From NCBI RefSeq assembly GCF_003703475.1, contig NZ_RDQM01000002.1, positions 124,001 through 188,000 of the forward strand: a stretch of 64,000 nt of DNA. The letters are read 5' to 3'. The notes under the pieces are model-generated. The model was not told where the DNA came from. It did not search any database and was given only the letters and a program-made list of their open reading frames with translations. The DNA is from Allofranklinella schreckenbergeri (GTDB lineage: Bacteria; Pseudomonadota; Gammaproteobacteria; Burkholderiales; Burkholderiaceae_C). The position numbers and the translations under genes were made by a program. Shown here in pieces: positions 53,134-62,373 of this stretch. Each line of letters opens with the position of its first letter. Position 1 is the first letter of the stretch.

Positions 53134-55737
53134 ATGCGATCGCGATCTCGTTCTACCAATACGTTCAATTCTTCGGCGCAGGATATGACCCAGGGCTTCA
53201 TCAGCCGCCTGGGGCAAGATGCGCTTTTGTTCATGGCGCTGGTGTTGGGCGTGGCGTGGGTGGCATCGCTGGCAAGTTACTCCCCGCTGGATCCAGCCTG
53301 GTCGTCTTCAGGGCAGCCTGCCCGCCAGCAGACGGAGAACTGGCTGGGTCATGTGGGCGCGTACTGGGCCGATATCAGCTATTTCCTGTTTGGCTACACC
53401 GTTTGGGTGCTGGTGGCGGCGTTGGCGCTGCTGTGGTGGTGGACGTTCCAGGCCTGGCTGCGCGGCAAGACAGCGCCGCGCACGGACGATCGCTTGCTGA
53501 TGTTGCGCCTGTGGGCGCGGCGTTTGCTATGGCTGCTGTGGGTGGCTTTGTTGCTGTGCGCCTGTGCCGTGCTGGAGTGGACGCGCTTGTATCGGCTGGA
53601 AGACAGCTTGCCTGACCATTCCGGCGGCGCGCTGGGTTTTTGGATTGGGCCGCTGGCGGTGCATTGGCTGGGCTATACGGGGTCAACCGTGGCCGCCACG
53701 GTGCTGGCGCTGCTGGCGCTTTCCTGGGTGCTGGGCTTTTCCTGGGGCAGGGTGGCTGAGCGCACGGGCGCCTGGGTGGAAAAGTGGCTGGATCGTGCGC
53801 GGCTTGGCTATGAGCATCTGCGCGATGCCCGTGCCGGTCGGCGCGCGCAACGCGAACGCGAAGCGCACAGCGCCCGTGATGTGGTGCTCTCCCGCGAAGT
53901 GCTGGAGAAAGAGGCGCAGCCGCCTCAGCCAATGCCCGAGGACAAGCTGCCCCCCCTGCGTGACATTGAGCCGGAACTGCTGACGCCAACGCCGCCGCAA
54001 CGTGAAGAGGCAGCGCAAGCCGATGGGCCGGGGGCCGCCGCGCCGATGCCTGCCCACACCGCCAACCAGGTTTTGCCGTGGGATGAAGAACCAGCGCCGG
54101 GCAAGACGTATGCCAGCACCACGCCTGAGGAGCGCCTGGAGCCGTTGTGGGACGATCCCAGCCCCACAGCCGCTAATGAAACCGCTTTGATTGCCACCCC
54201 AGTCAAACGCCAGAAGCATTTGTTCGACGATGCCAGAAGCGGCCTGCTGCCCACGGTTGAGCTGCTTGACCCCGTGGCGCTGAAGCAGGAAACCGTCACC
54301 CCCGAAACGCTGGAGATGACCAGCCGCCTGATTGAGAAAAAACTCAAGGACTTCGGCGTGGAAGTGCGTGTGGTCGATGCCCAGCCCGGCCCGGTGGTCA
54401 CGCGCTACGAGATCGAGCCGGCCACGGGCGTCAAGGGCGCGCAAATCGTCAACCTCTCCAAGGACTTGGCGCGCTCGCTTTCGCTGATGTCCATCCGCGT
54501 GATCGAGACCATCCCCGGCAAGAACTACATGGCGCTGGAGCTGCCCAATGCGCGCCGCCAGTCCATCCAGCTCAAGGAAATCCTCTCCTCCGAGATCTAT
54601 CAGGACGAGAAATCCAAGCTCGCGCTGGGCCTGGGCAAGGACATCATCGGCAAGCCCGTCGTGGCCGATCTGGCCAAGATGCCGCACTGCCTGGTGGCCG
54701 GCACCACCGGCTCAGGCAAATCCGTGGGTATCAACGCCATGATTCTCTCGCTGCTGTTCAAGGCCGAGCCCAGCGAAGTGCGCCTGCTGATGATCGACCC
54801 CAAGATGCTGGAGATGAGCGTCTATGAAGGCATCCCGCACCTGCTGTGCCCGGTGGTGACCGACATGAAGCAGGCCGCGCACGGCCTGAACTGGTGCGTG
54901 GCCGAGATGGAGCGGCGCTACAAGCTCATGAGCAAGCTGGGCGTGCGCAACCTGGCGGGCTATAACGCCAAGATCAAGGCCGCGCAGGAAGCGGGCGAGA
55001 TCATGGGCAACCCCTTCAGCCTCACGCCCGAAGACCCCGAGCCGCTCGAACCCCTGCCGCACATCGTCATCATCATCGACGAGCTGGCCGATTTGATGAT
55101 GGTGGTGGGCAAGAAGATCGAAGAACTCATCGCCCGCCTGGCGCAAAAAGCGCGCGCCGCTGGCATCCACCTCATCCTGGCCACGCAGCGCCCCAGCGTG
55201 GACGTCATCACCGGCCTGATCAAGGCCAACGTGCCCACGCGCATTGCCTTTCAGGTCAGCAGCAAGATCGACAGCCGCACCATCCTCGACCAGATGGGCG
55301 CCGAAGCCCTGCTGGGCATGGGCGACATGCTCTACATGAAAGGCGGCACCGGCTTGCCCGTGCGCGTGCACGGCGCTTTCGTCAGCGACGACGAAGTGCA
55401 CCGCGTGGTCGAATTCATCAAGCAAAGCATGGGTGAAGCAGACTACATCGACGGCGTGCTCGAAGGCGTCAGCAGCGAAGCCGCCAGCGATTGGGCCGTG
55501 GACTTTGAAGGCACACCCGCAGGCTCTGGAGGCGGCGAGAAAGACCCCCTGTACGACCAGGCCGTGGACATCGTGCTCAAAGACCGCAAATCCAGTATCT
55601 CCCACGTGCAACGCAAACTGCGCATCGGCTACAACCGTGCGGCCCGCCTGCTGGAGGACATGGAGCAGGCCGGCCTGGTGGGGGCGCTGAGCAGCAATGG
55701 CCAGCGCGACATTCTCGTGCCCGCGCGGCCTGAATGA
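53134..55737 (+). CDS. ftsK: DNA translocase FtsK
   Basis: FtsK pumps chromosome DNA at the division septum and activates XerCD at dif. The 867-residue protein has four N-terminal membrane segments (about 25-200), a linker of about 200 residues, the alpha/beta motor with Walker [12 protein letters not shown] near residue 527 and Walker [15 protein letters not shown], and the C-terminal gamma winged helix ([20 protein letters not shown]). AGGAG lies four bases before the ATG at 53134; a 15-codon extension is open. It overlaps the next gene by four bases. Confidence 0.96.
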   Translation: MRSRSRSTNTFNSSAQDMTQGFISRLGQDALLFMALVLGVAWVASLASYSPLDPAWSSSGQPARQQTENWLGHVGAYWADISYFLFGYTVWVLVAALALLWWWTFQAWLRGKTAPRTDDRLLMLRLWARRLLWLLWVALLLCACAVLEWTRLYRLEDSLPDHSGGALGFWIGPLAVHWLGYTGSTVAATVLALLALSWVLGFSWGRVAERTGAWVEKWLDRARLGYEHLRDARAGRRAQREREAHSARDVVLSREVLEKEAQPPQPMPEDKLPPLRDIEPELLTPTPPQREEAAQADGPGAAAPMPAHTANQVLPWDEEPAPGKTYASTTPEERLEPLWDDPSPTAANETALIATPVKRQKHLFDDARSGLLPTVELLDPVALKQETVTPETLEMTSRLIEKKLKDFGVEVRVVDAQPGPVVTRYEIEPATGVKGAQIVNLSKDLARSLSLMSIRVIETIPGKNYMALELPNARRQSIQLKEILSSEIYQDEKSKLALGLGKDIIGKPVVADLAKMPHCLVAGTTGSGKSVGINAMILSLLFKAEPSEVRLLMIDPKMLEMSVYEGIPHLLCPVVTDMKQAAHGLNWCVAEMERRYKLMSKLGVRNLAGYNAKIKAAQEAGEIMGNPFSLTPEDPEPLEPLPHIVIIIDELADLMMVVGKKIEELIARLAQKARAAGIHLILATQRPSVDVITGLIKANVPTRIAFQVSSKIDSRTILDQMGAEALLGMGDMLYMKGGTGLPVRVHGAFVSDDEVHRVVEFIKQSMGEADYIDGVLEGVSSEAASDWAVDFEGTPAGSGGGEKDPLYDQAVDIVLKDRKSSISHVQRKLRIGYNRAARLLEDMEQAGLVGALSSNGQRDILVPARPE

Positions 55738-56192
55738 GATCCCCCCAAGGCGCACCCATGCCCCCAACCGTGCCCGCCCCACCGCCCCAGCCGCCTGAAA
55801 AGGCGCCAGCCCCGCCGTCGGATCGCTTGTATCTGGTCGGCCTGTGCGCCCAATGGTGCGGCGTTTGCCGCGAATTTGAGCCGCAATTTGAACACCTCGT
55901 GCGCACGCACACCGTGGCGCACGCGCAGCCCTTCTCCAGCGCCTGGCTGGATGTGGAGGATGAGCTGGTGGCCCAGGCCTTGGGCGATGTGGATATTGAA
56001 ACCTTCCCCAGCATTGCGCTAGGAAGGGCAGGGGGGCCGCTGCTATTCATGGGTGCCATCCTTCCGCACCCCGCAGTGCTGGCGCGCCTGCTGGATGAAG
56101 CCGCCTCGCCCACCGCCCCTGCCGTAGTGCAAGACCCAGCGCAACAAGCCGCCTGGCAGGCGCTGATGCAGTTGCTGAAAGCGCCAGATTGA
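55734..56192 (+). CDS. Thioredoxin-like protein
   Basis: The 152-residue protein starts with a Pro-rich segment (about 30 residues). A thioredoxin-fold part follows: [20 protein letters not shown] with CGVC (Cys42 and Cys45) and the cis-proline region [10 protein letters not shown]. No signal peptide is evident, so it is probably cytoplasmic. Its ATG overlaps the ftsK stop (ATGA), so it is co-translated with ftsK; a functional link to the divergent trxB is tempting but unproven. Repeat R13 begins immediately after the stop. Confidence 0.8.
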   Translation: MRSPQGAPMPPTVPAPPPQPPEKAPAPPSDRLYLVGLCAQWCGVCREFEPQFEHLVRTHTVAHAQPFSSAWLDVEDELVAQALGDVDIETFPSIALGRAGGPLLFMGAILPHPAVLARLLDEAASPTAPAVVQDPAQQAAWQALMQLLKAPD

Positions 56193-56272
56193 CAATTTTT
56201 CAAATCAAAGGAAAAGAAATTGCCATATTTGGGCATGTTATGTATAGAATGATTTTTCCTTTGATGAATAGA
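56193..56272 (+). repeat. Palindromic intergenic repeat copy R13
   Basis: Left end TTTTTCAAATCAAAGGAAAA, core TTGCCATATTTGGGCATG, right end ATTTTTCCTTTGATGAATAG. It begins at the base after the stop codon of the thioredoxin-like gene. Confidence 0.85.
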
Positions 56273-56412
56273 TATATCTTTTTGAAAAAATTTTGCTCAA
56301 AGCAGGCATACAGGGTTTTCCTTTCTCCCCGCAAGCCCAATCCCTTACTAGAATCGTCCGCTTGTGCCGCCCTACGAGGGCGGGGCATTAACTTTTTTTG
56401 GAGAACCCATCC

Positions 56413-57495
56413 ATGGACCGTCGTTCCATTCTTAAAGGCGCTGGCGTCGCTGGCGTTTTGGCAGCAGGCGTAGCCCCCGCCGTTCATGCTCAACCCGCCG
56501 TGCGTTGGCGCCTGGCATCGAGCTTTCCGAAATCCTTGCCAACGCTGTTTGGCAGTGCGGAAATCCTGGCCCAACAAGTCAAGGCCATGTCTGGCGGCAA
56601 ATTTGAAATCTCCGTGCACCCCGCTGGCGAGCTGATGCCCGCTTTCGGCGTGGTGGATGCCTTGCAGAACGACACCATCGACATGGCGCAAAGCGCGGCC
56701 TATTACTTCACGGGCAAGGATTCCATCTTCGCCTTTAGCTGCGCCGTACCCTTTGGTTTGACAACCTTGCAGATGAATGCCTGGAAAGACCACGGCAACG
56801 GCCGCAAGCTGCTCAACGCCTTCTTTGAAAAATACAACTTCTTCACCGCCAGCGCAGGCAACACCACCACCCAAATGGGCGGCTGGTACCGCAAAGAAAT
56901 CAAATCGCCCGAAGACTTCAAAGGCCTGAAAATGCGCCTGGGCGGTGGCCTGTTTGGTGAAACCATGGCCAAACTGGGCGTGGTGGCGCAAAACATCCCC
57001 GCTGGTGACATTTACACCGCGCTGGAAAAAGGCACGCTGGATGCGGTGGAATTCGTCGGCCCGTTCGACGACGAAAAGCTTGGCTTGAACAAAGTTGCCC
57101 CCTTCTACTACTACCCCGGTTGGTGGGAAGCCAGCGCCGATATTGAGTTCTTCACCAATATCAAGAAGTTCAACGAACTTTCATCCGAAAACAAGGCCAT
57201 TTTAATGGCCGCCATGCGCGTCGCCGCTGCCGAAACCACCTCGGCTTACATGACGTTCAACCCCGTCGCCTTGAAAAAACTGGTGGCCGAAAAAACCCAG
57301 CTCAAAATGTTCCCCAAGAGCATCATGGATGCGGGCTTCAAAGCCGCGATGGAAGTCTTCGCCGAGCATGAAAGCAAGAGCGCGGAATTCAAGAAAATCC
57401 ACCAGGACTTCCGCGCCTTCCAGAAAGACCAAATCCTCTGGAACCGCGTTTCCGAATTCCCGTACAACCAGTACATCAATTCGATGAAGTTTTAA
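56413..57495 (+). CDS. TRAP transporter periplasmic binding protein, DctP-type (copy 1)
   Basis: The 360-residue protein has a twin-arginine signal (MDRRSILKGAGVAGVLAAGV, with DRRSILK) and then the DctP fold: WRLASSFPKSLPTLFG, GKFEISVHPAGELMPAFGVV, GGWYRKEIKSPEDFKGLKMR and PFYYYPGWWEASADIEFF. The family includes 2-oxo-acid and mannonate-type binding proteins. GGAG precedes the ATG. A terminator follows, then a second gene of identical length and very similar sequence. No DctQ or DctM membrane genes are near, so the transporter partner lies elsewhere. Confidence 0.9.
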   Translation: MDRRSILKGAGVAGVLAAGVAPAVHAQPAVRWRLASSFPKSLPTLFGSAEILAQQVKAMSGGKFEISVHPAGELMPAFGVVDALQNDTIDMAQSAAYYFTGKDSIFAFSCAVPFGLTTLQMNAWKDHGNGRKLLNAFFEKYNFFTASAGNTTTQMGGWYRKEIKSPEDFKGLKMRLGGGLFGETMAKLGVVAQNIPAGDIYTALEKGTLDAVEFVGPFDDEKLGLNKVAPFYYYPGWWEASADIEFFTNIKKFNELSSENKAILMAAMRVAAAETTSAYMTFNPVALKKLVAEKTQLKMFPKSIMDAGFKAAMEVFAEHESKSAEFKKIHQDFRAFQKDQILWNRVSEFPYNQYINSMKF

Positions 57496-57561
57496 ACCAC
57501 CCTAGGTGTGAAGGAGATCGAATCAAAATTTACCGAGATTTCCTGAAAAACGCTGGATAAG

Positions 57562-57587
57562 AAATGGCGGCACTGGCCGCCATTTTC
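57562..57587 (+). terminator. Intrinsic terminator after binding-protein copy 1
   Basis: AAATGGCGGC pairs with GCCGCCATTT around a short loop with a few further T residues. It separates the two tandem genes into independent units. Confidence 0.65.
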
Positions 57588-57764
57588 ATGCGCTAAAAAT
57601 CCGAAAATGTGTGATGCACAAGCAACCCATTCTGGAAAAAATAAGGTAGCCCATCGATTTACAGTGCAAATCTTATTGAAAAATGGCATAAACTTTTGAA
57701 AGCGCATCCCACGGCGCATGCCTTTTGGCAACTTCTTTTGGCAACCTTTGACTGGAGACATCTT

Positions 57765-58847
57765 ATGGACCGTCGCTCAATTCTCAAAACGGCAGGCGTT
57801 GCAGGCGTTCTCGCCGCAGGCGTAGCTCCCGCCGTTCATGCCCAGCCGGCAGTGCGTTGGCGCTTGGCGTCAAGCTTCCCCAAATCTCTGCCCAGTTTAT
57901 TTGGTGTGGCGGAAAAAATGGCCGCGCTGGTCAAAGGCATGTCCGGTGGCAAATTTGAAATCTCCGTGCATCCTGCCGGTGAACTGATGCCTGCTTTTGG
58001 CGTGGTGGACGCCTTGCAAAACGACACCATCGACATGGCACAGACGGCAGGGTATTACTTCACCGGCAAGGATGCCGTTTTTGCCTTCAGTTGCGCCATT
58101 CCATTTGGTTTGACAACCCTGCAAATGAATGCCTGGAAAGACCACGGCAATGGCCGAAAATATCTTGACGCTTTCTTTGAAAAATACAACTTTTTCAGCG
58201 CGTCATCTGGCAATACGGGCACCCAAATGGGTGGCTGGTACCGCAAGGAAATCAAATCGCCCGAAGACTTCAAAGGCCTGAAAATGCGCCTGGGCGGCGG
58301 CCTGTTTGGTGAAACCATGGCCAAACTGGGCGTGGTGGCGCAAAATATCCCCGCTGGTGATATTTACACCGCACTGGAAAAAGGCACGCTGGATGCGGTG
58401 GAATTCGTCGGCCCCATTGATGATGAAAAATTGGGGTTCAACCGCGTAGCTCCCTATTACTACTATCCAGGCTGGTGGGAAGCGAGTGCGGAGCTGGAGT
58501 TTTTCATCAACCTGAAAAAATACAAAGCCCTTTCGCCCGAGTACCAACTGATGCTGCAAACGGCCATGCGCACGGCTGCTGCGGATATGACCTCCTATTA
58601 CTCAGCGAATAATCCGATTGCCCTGAAGAAATTGATTGCCGATAAAACGCAGCTCAAAATCTTTTCCAAGGAAATCATGGATGCAGGCTTCAAAGCGGCG
58701 ATGGAAGTCTTTGCCGAGCATGAAGCGAAAAACGAGGAATTCAAAAAGATTTACCAGGATTTGCGCGCCTTTCAGCGCGATCAAATCTTGTGGAGTCGCG
58801 CTTCGGATTTCCCGTATAGCCAGTACATCAATATGGCCAAAATCTGA
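57765..58847 (+). CDS. TRAP transporter periplasmic binding protein, DctP-type (copy 2)
   Basis: This 360-residue protein is a tandem paralogue of the gene at 56413-57495, equal in length, with the same twin-arginine signal (MDRRSILKTAGVAGVLAAGV) and fold. Differences cluster in the C-terminal third (for example KKYKALSPEYQLMLQTAMRT against KKFNELSSENKAILMAAMRV). The central third is nearly identical at DNA level, including long runs around 58250-58400. GGAG precedes the ATG. A bidirectional terminator follows. The ligand may differ from copy 1. Confidence 0.9.
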   Translation: MDRRSILKTAGVAGVLAAGVAPAVHAQPAVRWRLASSFPKSLPSLFGVAEKMAALVKGMSGGKFEISVHPAGELMPAFGVVDALQNDTIDMAQTAGYYFTGKDAVFAFSCAIPFGLTTLQMNAWKDHGNGRKYLDAFFEKYNFFSASSGNTGTQMGGWYRKEIKSPEDFKGLKMRLGGGLFGETMAKLGVVAQNIPAGDIYTALEKGTLDAVEFVGPIDDEKLGFNRVAPYYYYPGWWEASAELEFFINLKKYKALSPEYQLMLQTAMRTAAADMTSYYSANNPIALKKLIADKTQLKIFSKEIMDAGFKAAMEVFAEHEAKNEEFKKIYQDLRAFQRDQILWSRASDFPYSQYINMAKI

Positions 58848-58861
58848 TTTCGGCTACCCAT

Positions 58862-58893
58862 AAAAAAAATCCGCCTTCAAGGCGGATTTTTTT
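58862..58893. terminator. Bidirectional intrinsic terminator
   Basis: AAAAATCCGCC and GGCGGATTTTT form a stem with A and T runs on both sides, in the convergent gap between the TRAP binding protein and the parvulin gene. Confidence 0.9.
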
Positions 58894-58908
58894 ATGGTAG
58901 GTTAAGTC

Positions 58909-59697
58909 TTATTTCTCGATCTTGGCAGCCTTATACAGCTTTTCCTGGAATTCGGCCAATTGCTTTTGTCCCAACGCTTCCTGGATTTGTGGTTTCACAT
59001 CTTCCAGTTTGGGGGGCTGAATATCGCGGCTGTCTTTCAGCTTGAGAATGTGCCAGCCAAACTGCGTTTTCACAGGCGTTTCCGTCATTTTGCCTTTGGA
59101 GAGTTTCTTCAGCGCTTCGCCAAATTCAGGCACGTACGCTTCGGGGCGGCTCCAGCCCAAATCGCCGCCGTTGGCACCTGAGCCAGGGTCTTTGGATTTT
59201 TCTTTGGCGATGGCCTCGAATTTGCTGGCGTCCTTTTTCAGATCGGCAATGATGGCTTTGGCTTCTTCCTCTGTTTCGACAAGGATGTGAGAGGAGTGGT
59301 ATTCCTTGCCTTTGTTTTCTGCCACGTATTTGTCGTATTCGGCCTTGACGGCAGCGTCGGAGACAGGGTTGTCTTTCTGGTATTTTTGGAACAGTGCACG
59401 GATGAGGAAGGTTTGGCGGGCCAGTTCCATTTCCTCCTTGAAGGCATCGGTTTTTTCGAGGCCCAATTTTTGAGCTTCCTGTTCAAATACGGCGCGGCGA
59501 ATCAGCTCTTCTTTGACGTGCGCTTCCAGCTCGGGCGTTTTCTTTTGACCGGCTTGTTCAAATTGGTTGATGAAAAAATCGTAACGCGCTTGTGGAATGG
59601 CTACGCCATTGACGGTAGCGAGATTTTGCGCAGAAACGGGCAGGGCCATGGCGGCGAAGGAGCCTGCGAGCAAAACGGAAAGCAGTTGTTTTTTCAT
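58909..59697 (-). CDS. Exported parvulin-type peptidyl-prolyl isomerase
   Basis: The 262-residue protein has a signal peptide (LLSVLLAGSFAAMALPVSAQ), a SurA-like helical N-domain (LATVNGVAIPQARYDFFINQ) and a single parvulin domain (YHSSHILVETEEEAKAII, GGDLGWSRPEAYVPEFGEAL, TQFGWHILKLKD). It is of the PrsA/Cbf2-like type common in betaproteobacteria and acts in periplasmic protein folding. AGAGG precedes the ATG by about 11 bases. bolA and yciB lie upstream on the same strand, as often seen in Burkholderiales (yciB-bolA-ppi). Confidence 0.93.
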   Translation of the reverse strand: MKKQLLSVLLAGSFAAMALPVSAQNLATVNGVAIPQARYDFFINQFEQAGQKKTPELEAHVKEELIRRAVFEQEAQKLGLEKTDAFKEEMELARQTFLIRALFQKYQKDNPVSDAAVKAEYDKYVAENKGKEYHSSHILVETEEEAKAIIADLKKDASKFEAIAKEKSKDPGSGANGGDLGWSRPEAYVPEFGEALKKLSKGKMTETPVKTQFGWHILKLKDSRDIQPPKLEDVKPQIQEALGQKQLAEFQEKLYKAAKIEK

Positions 59698-59797
59698 GAG
59701 TTTTCAATACCTCTTGGTTGGGTTGCGTGGATTGCTAAACGATGTCAAGGCCCATGCCTTTGCCCGAACAGAAATGCCTTATTGGCCTGGGGCCGGG

Positions 59798-60073
59798 TTA
59801 TTTCAGTTCGATGGCCAAGGCGTGAAGCCCCGCATCGAAAAAGTCGCGCAGGGCATCATACACAAGGCGATGGGCTGCGACGCGTGAGGATGAGGCAAAT
59901 AATGGTGAAGCAATGTGAACCTTGAAATGGGTTCCAAAGCCTGTTCCATTGGCGCCTGCGTGGCCTTCGTGCCGATGACTCTCGTCGATCACAAGAAGTT
60001 CCGTTGGCTGGAAAACTTGGCGCAAGCGCGCATCAATGGCTTCGGCGGTAACGGTTTGGGGGGCGGTGCTCAT
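59798..60073 (-). CDS. bolA: BolA family protein
   Basis: BolA proteins work with monothiol glutaredoxins in iron-sulfur handling and stress response. The 91-residue protein has AIDARLRQVFQPTELLVIDE, the GTHFKVHIASPLF strand and HRLVYDALRDFFDAGLHALA, matching the family. Its start overlaps the yciB stop by four bases, so the two are co-translated. The parvulin gene follows 100 bases later. Confidence 0.92.
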   Translation of the reverse strand: MSTAPQTVTAEAIDARLRQVFQPTELLVIDESHRHEGHAGANGTGFGTHFKVHIASPLFASSSRVAAHRLVYDALRDFFDAGLHALAIELK

Positions 60074-60660
60074 GGCGAATCTTGCGATGGGGGAGTCGTT
60101 GGTGGCTTGGTATCGTCGTTGATGACTTCGATCTCTTGGCCGTGATTGAACTGAATGAACAAAATCAGTGCCAATATGGCGATAAAAGTGATGACGGGGC
60201 TGCCAAAGGTTTTGTAATTGACCCAGAAGGATTCACTGAAGTTTTTGGCGATGACGATATTGGCAACGCCCATGATGGTGAATAAGGTGGCCATCCCCCA
60301 GACAAAGCTGCGCCAGGCGGCATCGGGCATTTTGATTTGGTTGCCTAATAGGGTTTTGAGCAGATTTTTTTTCAAAATCAGCATGGAGCCAAGCAAAATG
60401 GTTGCGAGCAGCCAATTGACGACCGAAGAGCGCCACATGATGAAAATGGGGTTTTGCAATATCAGGGCCAAACCGCCGAAAACGGCGATTAGCCCCATGG
60501 AAACCCATTGCATGCGTTGCACTTGATGGCCGAGGGCCAGGCTGACAATGATTTGTAGGGCCGATGCGGCAATGGCGACGGCAGTGGCTGCGTAGATGCC
60601 CCATTTGACGTAGGTGACGTAAAACAGAACAAAGGGCAGAAAGTCAAACAGGAATTTCAT
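60070..60660 (-). CDS. yciB: Septation protein A family (YciB/IspZ)
   Basis: YciB is an inner-membrane protein linked to cell-envelope synthesis and septation. The 196-residue protein has about five or six hydrophobic segments, starts MKFLFDFLPFVLFYVTYVKW and contains LQNPIFIMWRSSVVNWLLA and FSESFWVNYKTFGSP, all family hallmarks. A Thr/Pro-rich tail ends it. It overlaps bolA by four bases. Repeat R14 lies about 100 bases upstream. Confidence 0.94.
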   Translation of the reverse strand: MKFLFDFLPFVLFYVTYVKWGIYAATAVAIAASALQIIVSLALGHQVQRMQWVSMGLIAVFGGLALILQNPIFIMWRSSVVNWLLATILLGSMLILKKNLLKTLLGNQIKMPDAAWRSFVWGMATLFTIMGVANIVIAKNFSESFWVNYKTFGSPVITFIAILALILFIQFNHGQEIEVINDDTKPPTTPPSQDSP

Positions 60661-60757
60661 GAAAAGACGGCTCTGCAGAGATCGGCAGGGCTGGCGTTTG
60701 GCAAGGCGGCTATTTTAAAGGCTTGGTGCGGCTTGGTGGAGGCTTGGTTGGATTTTA

Positions 60758-60835
60758 TTGCAAATCAAAAAGAAATGAAATCGCCTTATTTTGGCAATTT
60801 ATAATTCAAGTAATATTTACTTTGAAATGAAATCC
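60758..60835 (+). repeat. Palindromic intergenic repeat copy R14
   Basis: Left end TTGCAAATCAAAAAGAAATG, core TCGCCTTATTTTGGCAATT, right end TATTTACTTTGAAATGAAAT. It lies between the yciB start and the livJ-like stop. Confidence 0.8.
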
Positions 60836-60857
60836 ATGTGAGGCGCCAGCCACGGCA

Positions 60858-60890
60858 ACGGGGGGATGGGCTTGGAACCCATCCCCCCGT
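60858..60890. terminator. Long GC hairpin downstream of the orphan LivJ-type gene
   Basis: ACGGGGGGATGGG and CCCATCCCCCCGT form a perfect 13-base stem around CTTGGAA. It lies 86 bases beyond the minus-strand livJ-like stop. No U-tract follows on that strand, so it may act as a transcript stabiliser or a weak terminator. Confidence 0.5.
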
Positions 60891-60975
60891 TTGTGTTGCT
60901 AGCCCAGGAGCACAAGCATTGCATGGCGCCCCTGGATGGCTTCAGCCGGGTTCAGCGGCTGGGTGCATGCATGGC

Positions 60976-62088
60976 TTATTTGTTGACGGTTTTGCTGCCG
61001 TCTTTATGCCAAGTGAAGACGTCGAACTCAAAGTGGTTCAGGTCGCCGGATTTATTCCAGGAGAGTTCGCCAATGGGGCTGGCGATCTTGGCGGTGCGCA
61101 GGAAGTTGGCGACTTTTTCGGGGTTGTCTTCGCCAGCGGCTTTGATGCCTTCGACGATGGCCATGGCTGCGGAATAGGCGGGGAGCTGGAAGGCGCCCGC
61201 TGCATCGCGTTTTTTGTCCTTGAAGGCTTTGACGATGGCAGCGTTGGCGGGGTTTTGCGAGAAGTCGGCGGGCAGGGTCACGAGCATGCCTTCGACGGCT
61301 TCGCCTGCGATGGCGTTGATGTCAGGGTTGCCGACGCCTTCCGGGCCCATGAATTTGGCTTTGAGGCCTTGCTCGGCAGCTTGGCGCAACAGCAGGCCCA
61401 TTTCGGGGTGGTAGCCGCCGAAATAGACGAAATCGACGCCTTCGGTTTTCAGCTTGGTGATGACGGCGGAGTAGTCGGTATCGCCAGCGTTGATGCCTTC
61501 AAAGATGGGGGTGGCAACGTTGGCCGCTTGCAAGGTGCTGCGCACGGAGCTGGCGATGCCTTGACCGTAGGAGGCTTTGTCGTGCAGGACGGCGACTTTT
61601 TGCGGCTTGACCTTCTCGATGATGTATTTGGCGGCAGCGGGGCCTTGCTGGTCGTCGCGGCCGATGGTGCGGAAGATGTATTGGTAGTTTTTGCCGTCGG
61701 TCAGGGCTGGGGCGGTGGCCGATGCGGTAATCATCACCACGCCTTCTTCGTCATAAACGGGAGCGGCGGCGATGGTGGCGCCGGAGCAGACGCCGCCGAC
61801 GACGTAATGGATTTTGTCGTTGACGACGCGGTTGGCGGCAACGGGGCCTTGCTTGGGTTCGCAGGCGTCGTCAATGACGACGACTTCGAGTTTCTTGCCC
61901 AGCACGCCGCCTGCGGCGTTGACTTGTTCAACGGCGGTGTTCAACCCTTCGCGAACCATGTCGCCGTATTGGGTCACCGGGCCTGTGGTGGGGCCGACGG
62001 CGGCGATTTTGATGGTGTCGGCAGCGTGGGCGGAGAAAGCGAGCACGCCAGCAGCGGCCAGGGCGAGGGTTTTGAGTTGGAAGGTCAT
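60976..62088 (-). CDS. Branched-chain amino acid-type ABC binding protein (orphan paralogue of LivJ)
   Basis: The 370-residue protein has a signal peptide (LKTLALAAAGVLAFSAHAA) and the peripla_BP_6 fold: DTIKIAAVGPTTGPVTQYGD, VVVIDDACEPKQGPVAANRV, IFRTIGRDDQQGPAAAKYI and YFGGYHPEMGLLLRQAAEQG. It is clearly related to LivJ at 4152-5264 and of the same length. AAAGGAG precedes the ATG at 62088. No permease or ATPase is adjacent, so it may feed the LivHMGF system encoded at 5438-9226 with another ligand; that is inference. Confidence 0.92.
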   Translation of the reverse strand: MTFQLKTLALAAAGVLAFSAHAADTIKIAAVGPTTGPVTQYGDMVREGLNTAVEQVNAAGGVLGKKLEVVVIDDACEPKQGPVAANRVVNDKIHYVVGGVCSGATIAAAPVYDEEGVVMITASATAPALTDGKNYQYIFRTIGRDDQQGPAAAKYIIEKVKPQKVAVLHDKASYGQGIASSVRSTLQAANVATPIFEGINAGDTDYSAVITKLKTEGVDFVYFGGYHPEMGLLLRQAAEQGLKAKFMGPEGVGNPDINAIAGEAVEGMLVTLPADFSQNPANAAIVKAFKDKKRDAAGAFQLPAYSAAMAIVEGIKAAGEDNPEKVANFLRTAKIASPIGELSWNKSGDLNHFEFDVFTWHKDGSKTVNK

Positions 62089-62219
62089 GTGAACTCCTTT
62101 GGATTGTTGCAGGGATCGACCTCGATCCCCCAAGGCGGCGAGCATACACGGCAAATGCCGCGCAGCACGGGCAAATGCCTAGGGGAAACGCTGATTTTCA
62201 GCGCGTCCTAGGGGTTTTC

Positions 62220-62298
62220 ACTATAAATCAAAGGAAACAAAATATGCCTGTTTCGGCATGATGTGTATGTAATTTATTTTCTCTTGATGTAAATTAAT
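62220..62298 (+). repeat. Palindromic intergenic repeat copy R15
   Basis: Left end CTATAAATCAAAGGAAACAA, core TGCCTGTTTCGGCATGATG, right end TTTTCTCTTGATGTAAATTA. It lies 75 bases beyond the nadE stop. The core is identical to that of R5. Confidence 0.85.
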
Positions 62299-62373
62299 AC
62301 AAAGGGACGGTTTTTCGCCGTGCGCTCGACCTTGGGGCCTGGGCTGCGGCCCAAGTGATGGCATGCCTTTGTT

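Noticed and set aside
58862-58893. Another member of the palindromic repeat family
   Set aside because: It is a short GC stem with flanking A and T runs, an ordinary bidirectional terminator without the CAAATCAAA ends.
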